The notes under the pieces are model-generated. The model saw only the letters and a program-made list of their open reading frames with translations, had not been told where the DNA came from and made no database searches. Positions 1-7,966 of a stretch of DNA of 24,244 bases are shown one piece after another. Origin of the DNA: Pleurobrachia bachei (lineage: Eukaryota > Ctenophora > Tentaculata > Cydippida > Pleurobrachiidae); NCBI GenBank assembly GCA_000695325.1, contig AVPN01000046.1:30691-54934 (forward strand). The letters are read 5' to 3'. The translations under genes were made by a program, and so were the position numbers. Position 1 is the stretch's first letter; every line of letters starts with the position of its first letter.

Positions 1-394
1 CACCCGGAAATGAGGGTGTTGCACCTCTGACCCGAATTTAGGGTTTTCTGTGGTGTTAGTAGAGACCCTTGGGAACACATTAGTGAAGGAATCAGCTGGT
101 ATAAAAAATTTCCTCAATCGTAGGGCTTGGGTCTCTTACTAAGGGTTCGATTCCCGGTGAAGGCAATTTTTGAAAAATTTTTGGAAATTTTACCAAATAC
201 TATTTAAACATTTTCTTGACTTTTTAAAACATTTTTTATCATACTTAAATGGGTCCCAATTTGTCAAACCCCCAGTTTTGTGACTCATCAATTTATATCG
301 ATTCTATGAATTTACCCTACTTAGCCCTAATTTTATGAGTTAAGAAAGTGTATACAGATTTTTTATAAAGTACGTAAAGCTATTAAAAAGATAT
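1..394. other. Non-coding DNA with a tRNA-like B box
   Basis: I see no coding sequence here. Positions 143-156 (ggttcgattcccgg region) match the RNA polymerase III B-box pattern of tRNAs and tRNA-derived SINEs. The flanking bases do not form a full 5-bp T stem, and I could not find an A box or complete cloverleaf, so this is more likely a decayed SINE fragment than a tRNA gene. The sequence after 165 is AT-rich and featureless. Confidence 0.3.
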
Positions 395-473
395 GGTATA
401 CTTTGGTATACTTTGGTATATTCCACATATATTTTTGGGATTTTCCATATACCAAAGTATACCAAAGTATACC
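395..473. repeat. Perfect inverted repeat built from 10-bp tandem units
   Basis: The left arm 395-421 and right arm 447-473 are exact reverse complements over 27 nt, separated by a 25-nt loop. Each arm is itself a tandem run of the 10-mer ggtatacttt. A third right-arm unit continues to 480. It would fold into a stable hairpin in DNA or RNA. No terminal duplication is evident, so I cannot assign it to a MITE family. Confidence 0.85.
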
Positions 474-527
474 AAAGTATGCCATGGGAACCCCCCCCTT
501 AGGGATCACATCACATAGCATATCGCC

Positions 528-586
528 ACAGAGAGGGAGAGAGTGTGTGTGTGTGTGAGAGAAAGATAGAGATAGAGAGAGAGGGA
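528..586. repeat. GA/GT microsatellite
   Basis: A mixed simple repeat of GA runs interrupted by a GT run. Open frames crossing it are artefacts of low complexity. Confidence 0.85.
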
Positions 587-624
587 CACTGATGTCAGTG
601 TTTCCTAATACAGCTACCATTTCA

Positions 625-1636
625 CTAAAATTCGCCCGTAGGGCGAACGGGATTGCTTGTATTATTAATTAGAAACTCAAACATCCCACACACTACTTCT
701 AAGCTAAAAGAATACTTCCCTCGTGGTTTAGTAGACCAACTAGCTTTTAGACTTTTATTAATATTAACAAATAATACCTCTTTCTCTTCGAAACACTCTT
801 TTAATATTATACTAATTTTCTCAATTACATCTTCATGTGGTATATTAGTGTACAGCTTTTTGAAATCGAAAGAATTAATAGATTTAGCTTTACTAATATT
901 GTTCTTATAATCTAACATACTGACACAAGAATCTTTGTTTTTGCAAATCCAGTACGTAGAAATATCTTTAAACTTACAGAAATACTTTTCTTTTTGTTGT
1001 ATAGTACTATCAACTAATTTAAAGATACTAGTCATCAATTGTGCTAACGGTTTGGTAGTACATCTTTTACCAGCTGCAATTATAGCTTTTAGATTGAATG
1101 AAAACACTTTGAAACCATTACTTACATATTATGGCAACTCGAGATCTAGAACATCTATACCAACTTCGGAACAAAAATCTACATGTTTTTTAATAATATC
1201 ACTCTTAGACAAATCTGAAATAGTATAAGTATCTGTTTTATTTAACTCATTTTCTATATTCTCTAGATAGAATTTTTTACACACAAACGAAATATTACTA
1301 GACGCTTTATCAACTGAACTCAGTATGAAGTGTTGTTTCAATGTCTCAATCTCAGTTTTAGCAGATTCAAACACTGAACAACTTTTTTTGTTCTTCATAC
1401 CAAGGTTCGAGTCAATTTCATATTTGATCCTCTCTTTAACTTTAGAAACATATCCATCAAACAAAATAGAACTCACACTATACTTCTGAGACAAATTTGA
1501 TATAAATTGCTTAATATCTTTACAGATACTATTATATATTTCTCCTTTGTTCACAAAAATAGGCTCTACAAACTTTAATCCTTGCTGGCAAATATTACGC
1601 AATCTTCTATCTTTGACTATCTTGCAATATATTTAC
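625..1636 (-). pseudogene. Penelope-like element reverse transcriptase, truncated and interrupted
   Basis: Reading the minus strand from about 1636, one frame carries RT landmarks of animal PLEs in order: KDRRLRNICQQGLKF (N-terminal RT region), VDKASSNISFVCKKFY (finger motif), AAGKRCTTKPLA, then SFDFKKLYTNIPH, the motif A block with the first catalytic Asp. The frame is broken by an in-frame TAA at 1129-1131; no frameshift is needed to continue. The conserved WxPKxHK stretch expected just after that point is missing. Coding similarity ends at about 640, before the YxDD motif, so the copy cannot encode an active RT. The family resemblance comes from motif memory; the clade (Naiad-like, with the endonuclease N-terminal) is inferred from the fragment at 4385-5545. 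Confidence 0.85.
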
Positions 1637-1685
1637 CGTTAAATAACTATAGTGCCATTAACTTATTACCCCCCTCCCCGTACAG

Positions 1686-4267
1686 AACTTGAGACAATAC
1701 CTGCCTTTGCCCAAACAAACCGGCCTCAAGGGCTCAGAGTGTCTCTTACATGTGTTGTAAAGGATTATGAGTATGGTCTGGAGGCAGGAAACATGCCTGT
1801 GCTAACTTGGAGCCCTGCTGTGTCCGGGTAAGTAATAGAAGTTGTTGTTATTAATTTGAAGTTAATTAATTGAAATTAATTAGTTATTAATCAAATTAGT
1901 TATTGATCATATCAATTATTAATCAAAAATCTATTGAATTTATTTGTTAATTCCCACAGATCAAGTACAGCTAACGGGGGTGCCGGAACGACAACCAATT
2001 CAGTTTATAGCTTTGATGTTGCGGGGGTGACTGATAAAACAGTTTTTACAGTGACTTACAAGTCATACAAGTACCCTACCTCCGAGACGGGAAGTGCATC
2101 TATAACACTGGACACATATGGTGAGAAGGAGAGAGAGAGAGAGAGAGAGACATAGACAGAGAGAGAGACAGATCAGTGACAGAGACAGAGACAGAGACTA
2201 CCGAAAGACAGAGACAGAGGTTATATTATCCCCTCCCTCTCTTGTTTGTTTTATTCTAACCCCCCCCCTTCTCTCATCCCTCAGATATCACACTTCAAGG
2301 TGTAGAGGTAAAATCAGGAACCCCCGCAACCCTCACCTGCACCGTCTCAAACCTCGAAAGTGACGTCACGATCACCTGGGAGAAGGACAGCGTTGTCATG
2401 GAATCTGGAGCTAGTGGTGTTACCATGACAACGGATATTAAACAAAGCGGGGGATCTCAGCAGAGTGTTCTGGTTGTGGACGCACCAGTTACTGATGCGG
2501 TGTATACTTGTAAAGTGGTCGAGGGTAGTGGATATATGACTGCTGATGTTAACGTTTATGGTAGGTTGTTTGTTGCTTTGTTTGTTTGTTAGTTTGTTTC
2601 TTGTCTAGGCTTCAAGTGAATAAGTGTGTATGAGAAGGTTAGAGTGATTGACGTTTTAGATATTTTCCTTGAGTAGCTCGGAATAACTGATAGCCATTCT
2701 ATTGATAGAACAGGAAATAATAATTCTTGAATCATTCGTACCAGCTATTCTAAAAAGATAGAATTGTCGAACACTTACTTCCCATGAAAATAAAAAAATC
2801 CCCCTCCCCTTCTCCAGATGTAACGGTATCTGACTTCGAAGTGGTATCGGGATCCACCATCTCCCTAACTTGTGACGTCACGGATCACTCCGGTGGTATG
2901 AAGATAACATGGAAAGACAGCTCCGGTACCCAGCTCGGTACTAACACTGCTCAGCCGAGTCTGGTAACCGTGGTAACGCCCAGTGGTAGTGGAACTTACA
3001 CGTGCGAGACTGAGAGCACGTGGAAAAGTAGTAGTCCTGTGTGTTCTACTACAGCTAATGTGGACACTTACAGTAAGTTGGGGAGCTTAGTTATTGGTAA
3101 CTTCGATCTCATTAAGATACAGAGTTAATTGGATTGTTTTTTATTGGTCTCGCCTCCTCCAGCTGATTCCCTTCCATCCTTACTGGGGATTCCCCAGCCT
3201 CCAGTCTCTAACAGCGTCTAACTCTCTAAAATCCATAATTCTTCCTCAACATCTATATTCTCTAACACCCCCCTCTGCAGCGGTTTCAAGTACCTCGGCT
3301 CAGGTGGCTGTGGGTGAAAGAGCGGTCCTGTCTTGTGAAATAAAGGGCGTCAAGGAAGAGGGAGTTCAAGTAACGTGGTCTGCAAATGGCAATACTATTG
3401 GATCTGGCACTGATCAAGGTATGTAATTGGATGGTAGTTGGGTGTCTGTATGTTAGGACTGCTGGGATATATGTTGGTTGTGTTTATGACATCTTAGGAA
3501 TCTGAGGAAGTGGGCAGTGAGTTCTCCCCCAAATGGTTACTATAGTTGTAACTTGTAACCAACACATAACTAACCTCTCCACATCAGGATCGGTATTGAA
3601 CAGTGATCAGATCTCCACATTCACCAAGGACGTGGCACCAGAAACTACGGGTCAGGTGACCTATACCTGCACCGTAAAATCCAAGGCCCTTCCAAACTCA
3701 CCCTCTTACGAGGAAACACTGAACTTGTGGACTTATGGTGGGTTATTAGACATAATTTAGACTTAATTAATTAGACCCAATTTCCAAACTAAAACTCAAG
3801 TCTTCCTCCCTCCTCCAGATGTGTCCCTGCACCACCGTCCACCACCCCCACCCCTCACACTCATTGCACTCCTAACTCCCTCCCACCCCTCCAACTAATA
3901 CTCCCTCCCCTACAGATGTGTTCATTTCAGATGTGTTCCTGCAGCACCACCCTCCCACTAATCCCTCTCCTCACTAACCCCCCATTCCCCCCTCCAGATG
4001 TGTCGCTGCAGCACAGGGAGGTGATCGTGGGTAGCACCGTCACCCTCATGGTCTCCGTCTCTGGTGTCCCCTCCACACAACCCATCAAGGTCGCCTGGAC
4101 AGGGCAGAGTGAGAATGACGTCACCGTAGCAAATGGTAATGGTGACACTGTTATCTCTAAACTGACAGTTGGTGAGGCTAGTGCTATGGATGTGGGTGTG
4201 ACTGTGGAGTCAGTTAATCATCCAGCTTCTACTGTGTATACGGGGAATGTTAAACTTGAAACTTTTA
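1686..4267 (+). CDS. Multi-Ig-domain protein, partial gene, five Ig domains in seven exons
   Basis: Exons: 1686-1827, 1960-2120, 2285-2560, 2818-3072, 3281-3418, 3588-3737 and 3998-4267, each with AG and GT borders and compatible phases; every domain boundary is phase 1, typical of Ig-superfamily genes. Domain 1 (exons 1-2) has SLTC and LTW but no strand-F cysteine (FTVTYKS). Domain 2 (exon 3) has LTC, ITWEKD and VYTC. Domain 3 (exon 4) has LTC, ITW, TYTC and an extra cysteine. Domain 4 (exons 5-6) has LSC, VTW and YTC. Domain 5 (exon 7) has VAW but no cysteine at either position. Each domain ends in a similar strand G (LDTYG, VNVYG, VDTYS, LWTYG, LETFS). Signal peptide, membrane exon and start codon are absent. 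The role is presumably extracellular adhesion or recognition, but ligand and family are unknown. Confidence 0.85.
2125..2217. repeat. GA-rich microsatellite in an Ig-gene intron
   Basis: Runs of GA and imperfect GACAGA units begin four bases after the donor GT of the second Ig exon and fill most of the 164-nt intron. A C/T-rich tract then leads to the acceptor at 2283-2284. Confidence 0.85.
3811..3997 (+). repeat. Duplicated splice acceptors with the start of the Ig domain 5 exon
   Basis: Before the true acceptor (AG 3996-3997, exon start atgtgtcgctgcagcac) the intron holds earlier copies of acceptor plus exon start: AG 3817-3818 followed by atgtgtccctgcaccacc, AG 3914-3915 followed by atgtgttc, and AG 3929-3930 followed by atgtgttcctgcagcacc. 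The copies at 3819 and 3931 reach stop codons when read in the exon frame. They look like tandem duplicates of the exon edge that have since decayed. Confidence 0.8.
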
Positions 4268-4384
4268 GTAAGTTGAGGAGTATAGTGAGGTTTAGAGAGA
4301 GGTTTAGAGAGATATTACAGTATTATTACAGTATTACAGATAGAGTATTTACAGAGGGATTTACAGAGTGTCAATAGTGGAAGA

Positions 4385-5545
4385 ACTCTCTCTAATTATC
4401 TTTAAACTCCTTGTAATTCACATTTCTGGTTAAAAAATGATTACACAGATCTAACAACATATTATGGAAGAAGGAGTAGGAAAATCTAGATTTAGTTAAT
4501 GATATTGATATTACTTCTCCAAATTGTCTAATTTCTTTTTCATTTAATTGGCTAACAGTCGTTCTCATCGTACTGATATCTCCAATATCAAAGTACTGTT
4601 GCATAGACTCTAGAATCGAATTTGGATCAAAACTTCTCTGATAACCTTTTGATATTTTAGAGCCTCTCTTATAACGATTAAATTAAGATTATGTCTTCTA
4701 GGATTCACTTTAGGAAATAATTTATAAATACAACTACCGTTCTTGTAGTCAGTGTCAGCGTCAATGTATACTGGTTTCTCGAGTCTGTCATTTAACCCAT
4801 ATGGATAAAGAGTATTTAATCTAAGTATCATACTATCTTCTTTCTCTTTCAGTTTTTTAGTTAAGGATTTATGATCCGAATATTCATTAGCAGTAACACT
4901 CTCAATCGGTTTTATTCTAATATCTTTCACAGAATGAACTTTTGTAAAATGATACCTCACAAATTTAGGCTCATTGCCTGTTCTAATACCACTACGGTGA
5001 GCACTAAAACGTTTGTTTAACGAATTACTTGTCTGCCCGACGTATTGCATTGAACATTTATCACAATACAACAAATAAATAATTTTAGAGGACTTACAAC
5101 TACCTTTTTCGGTAATTTTAAATGTTTCTCCGGTCAGTCTATTACTGTAACTCTCATTTGTACATAGGCTATCACAACATTTGCAATTTTTGTTCTTACA
5201 AGTATTGAGAATTGTCTCTTGGGAAATGTGAGAATCTTGGCTGTCAATATGACTCGTGCATGAAGCTTGACTTGAAATCGTGCTTGAAGCTTGACTTGAA
5301 CTCGTACATGAAGCTTGTATGTGTGAAAAGTGTAGTTGTGAAGGGTGAGACTTGTGCGTTAATTTATACGGTACAGCAGTAGGATCCGAGGAATTCACAT
5401 AGTTGTTTGAAATCTGGACATCGAAAGACTTAGCAGAGACAGATTCGCAATCTTGAAGAACTTTCCCATTACGTAGGATCATTGAAAAACAAGTGTAGAA
5501 AAGGTATAGCATATAAACCTTGGAACACAGGGCCGCGAACATCAT
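4385..5545 (-). mobile_element. Penelope-like element GIY-YIG endonuclease ORF with frameshifted linker
   Basis: A 311-aa ORF (5545 to 4610) begins MMFAALCSKVYMLYLF, has an S/Q/A/T-rich stretch with repeated QASCTS (residues about 77-97), a cysteine cluster C116-x4-C121-x-CC-x3-C128 that may bind zinc, and a GIY-YIG nuclease domain at about 155-245: IIYLLYC, then YVGQT (168-172), R179, HRS (183-185), and a KEKED segment before LNTLYPYGLND. The YPYGLND block is one I associate with PLEs whose nuclease precedes the RT. A frameshift near 4620-4630 separates this ORF from a continuation at 4604-4392 (DIGDISTMRTTVSQLN onwards). The Ig exons lie between this part and the RT part. The element is nonfunctional as it stands. 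Confidence 0.85.
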
Positions 5546-5928
5546 TAGTGGTTTTTAACTTGGTCTTATTAAAACAATTATAATTGTAGATAAATGTGTT
5601 GCCACGTTAGATATGAGTCTCAATGGAATGATAGGGAGAAAAGGAGACTCGTTGATTTATTTAGGAAAACTTCTCGACGTTTCGTAGAGTGTTGAAAACA
5701 AACAATGCACAATGAAAATTGAGATGAAATTATAGAAAGTTCTTTCTCGAGATCGCAGAATATATTAGCGATATTATAATGAACATATTTAGCGCTAACT
5801 ACTTCCCCAAACCTGAGAGATCTCTAGACGTCTAATAGAGGCCTCTAGAGGTTAAGAGGTTTCAATTTCTCACCAGTCTTTGAGAATATCTCTCTCCCTC
5901 CCCCTCACTGTCTAATCCCCTCCCACAG
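5546..5928. other. Gene-free stretch before the tail exon
   Basis: I find no coding exon, and in particular no membrane-spanning exon that would link the Ig domains to the tail exon at 5929. The last 50 bases form a pyrimidine-rich tract leading to the acceptor at 5927-5928. Confidence 0.5.
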
Positions 5929-6165
5929 GTTGCACGCCACTACCGACCAGAACCGGACAACTCCCACCATCACCACGAATGCAGTATAGTCCCGGATCAG
6001 CGGGCAGTACCCCAAATCTGGATGACACCGGGCGAGGAAGATGATAGCAGTTTAGAGGATGAGAGACACCCACCCACATTTGATTGTATCGGGGGTAGGG
6101 AGGAGGAGGAGGAGGATCACATGCCACCCAGTGTACCAAGACCCTTCTGTGAACCTAATTCATGA
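5929..6165 (+). CDS. Orphan terminal exon encoding an acidic tail
   Basis: A pyrimidine tract and AG at 5927-5928 lead into an open frame of 78 codons ending TGA 6163-6165. The product begins VARHYRPEPDNSHHHHECS and contains acidic runs (GEEDDSSLEDE and REEEEED) and proline-rich ends, like a cytoplasmic receptor tail. It needs a phase-0 donor upstream. The last visible Ig exon ends in phase 1, and in that phase the reading stops after about 32 codons (SCTPLPTRTGQ...). So either a membrane exon of different phase has been lost, or this exon belongs to another transcript. Confidence 0.45.
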   Translation, partial: VARHYRPEPDNSHHHHECSIVPDQRAVPQIWMTPGEEDDSSLEDERHPPTFDCIGGREEEEEDHMPPSVPRPFCEPNS

Positions 6166-6393
6166 TAGTGTATTTGAAGTGCGGTAGAGTGTGATTTTAG
6201 ATCGGGATACTGTTAATGGGATACAGATGGGGATCAGACACAATAATCATCCAGATTCTGATAAGCTCGAGTGACGTCATGGGGCAGTCTACAGCAACCT
6301 GAATCTTGTTAGGTTCTAAACCTCCTTTACATTTGTTACGGGACGTAGAGATGGGGTCGAACGCGGCAACCTGAATCCACTTCTCCCCTGATA

Positions 6394-7126
6394 TTACAAT
6401 TTCTCAGGGCTCGTTTTCTCCACAGTGGAGTTGTTGATTAAGGGGGAAGCGGCGGAGGCGGCAGTGGGTAGCTTGGTATACTTGTCAAATACCAACTTGA
6501 CTTCATCACTCATTGTCAGACCATCACCGGGTATCCGGGGTGTCCTACTAGATACCACCTGATCTCCACCACCCACCCCTCCCTCATGTTTCAGCTTCCT
6601 GACCAACTTCTGTGTACGCTCTGATAACATTTTACACGGCATGCTAATCGGCGGCGTCATCTCAACACCAGCTTCTGATGATGTTTGGTGATCTAGTGAT
6701 ACTTGGGTTGGTGTTTTAGAGCGGGGTGGTAGGGGTGTCCGGGACCGTTGTCTGGGTAGTGTTTTTACTGCAGTTGTCGCAGGAGTGTACTTCATATTGG
6801 ACACTGGTACGGGTGATGATGGTTTTTTAGAGGAAGCAGAGGAGGTTTTATTTGTCTCGGTACTGCCTCCATTCTGTATTGAGTCCTGTAGAGCCTGAAA
6901 TGGTGTGATTTGGTTACCATAGCAACCTAAAATACAACATGACGTCATAACGCCCCCTTACCGATAATTTGAGGTCCAGGCAGTATAGCGACATGATAAC
7001 TGGAATCTGGGTTGCCACGACCACCATGATAACCCGGGGATCAACAAGATCTTGGAACTTGTCCAAATTGGCACACACCGCGAGCAGGGCGAGGGCGTAC
7101 AGCAGAGCAAACGCACGGACGAGCAT
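6394..7126 (-). CDS. Small membrane protein with S/T/P-rich basic tail, two exons
   Basis: Exon 1 runs 7126 to 6962 (55 codons from ATG, MLVRAFALLYALALLAVCAN) and exon 2 from 6894 to 6394 (166 codons plus stop), joined in phase 0 across a 67-nt intron with GTAAGG donor and TTTCAG acceptor. The 221-aa product has a hydrophobic N-terminus (residues about 3-19, signal peptide or anchor) and a second hydrophobic segment (about 31-49, VIMVVVATQIPVIMSLYCL), then a long hydrophilic S/T/P-rich tail with basic RSRTPLPPRSKTP and TQKLVRKLK. I do not recognise the family. Apparent longer N-terminal extensions lack an ATG. It is convergent with the tail exon ending at 6165, about 230 bp away. Confidence 0.65.
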
Positions 7127-7610
7127 GGAAACGAAGAAATGAGAAAGGGAGAGGGAGATGCGGAAGTGGGCTACAGAGTAGTACAATAGTATGGACAAAT
7201 TATTCCATATATGGGTATAATAGTTGTTGTAATGATCGGTAATTGTTATTAGGGCTCACTAGCAGCAGGCCCCCTGAGAGAGAGGGAGGGAGAGCTAAAT
7301 TGGCGGGAAGAGAATGACAGTGAAACTTTCTGTGACAGTGATATTTGTTTTAAATTTCATGGTTGTGTGTTACATTTTGTTTGTGTAAAGTTTGCGTCGT
7401 TTACTTTTCATCTGATCTCGCTCTCCCACAGCAAGCAAAACAAGTCGCACGTTTGCAGCTGCGCATCTCAAAGGGGTCTACCGGGTATTGCTAGTTTTAC
7501 CCCCACGCGCAATGAGATTGTCGCGCGCACAAGCGTCCATTTTCCCACGCTCCCCTCCCTACTCTGACCGGTTTTCCTCCAAGCAGCTAAGCCATGGTTC
7601 TGGGGGATAA
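7127..7610. promoter_or_regulatory. Upstream region with E2F-like site and CpG-rich patch
   Basis: This stretch lies upstream of the minus-strand membrane-protein gene. It contains ttggcgggaa at 7300-7309, which fits the E2F-site pattern, and a patch rich in CpG at about 7500-7535 (cgcgcaatg, tcgcgcgcac). An ATG at 7512-7514 in that patch opens 32 codons but has no convincing donor. A promoter, possibly serving both directions, is an inference; no TATA or initiator is clear. Confidence 0.3.
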
Positions 7611-7905
7611 TGACTCGTGCATGAAGCTTGACTTGAAATCGTGCTTGAAGCTTGACTTGGACTCGTACATGAAGCTTGTATGTGTGAAGAGTGTAGTTGT
7701 GAAGGGTGAGACTTGTGCGTTAATTTATACGGTACAGCAGTAGGATCCGAGGAATTCACATAGTTGTTTGAAATCTGGACATCGAAAGACTTAGCAGAGA
7801 CAGTAAGCGTTAGAACTTCTTGAAAGGGTTTACGTAGGATCATTGAAAAACAAGTGTAGAAAAGGTATAACATATAAACCTTGGAACACAGGGCCGCGAA
7901 CATCA
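7611..7905 (-). mobile_element. Second copy of the PLE endonuclease ORF 5' part
   Basis: This 295-nt segment aligns without gaps to 5250-5544 and carries the N-terminal about 98 codons of the same PLE ORF; both copies end, on the 5' side, at the same point. I count three single-base differences outside one block. Inside 7804-7829 the sequence equals the base-by-base complement of 5443-5468 read in the same direction. The nuclease domain is absent, so this is a fragment. It ends 61 bp before the first recognised RECQL5-like exon. Confidence 0.9.
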
Positions 7906-7966
7906 GCTGGAATAATTTGGAATATACATATTTCAACACCCAAGCCTGAAGTTCATGTTTATGCAG

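Noticed and set aside
100-166. tRNA gene
   Set aside because: Only the B box fits; T stem and acceptor stem do not pair.
653-1228. Plus-strand frames opposite the RT
   Set aside because: Antisense shadows of the PLE reverse-transcriptase frame.
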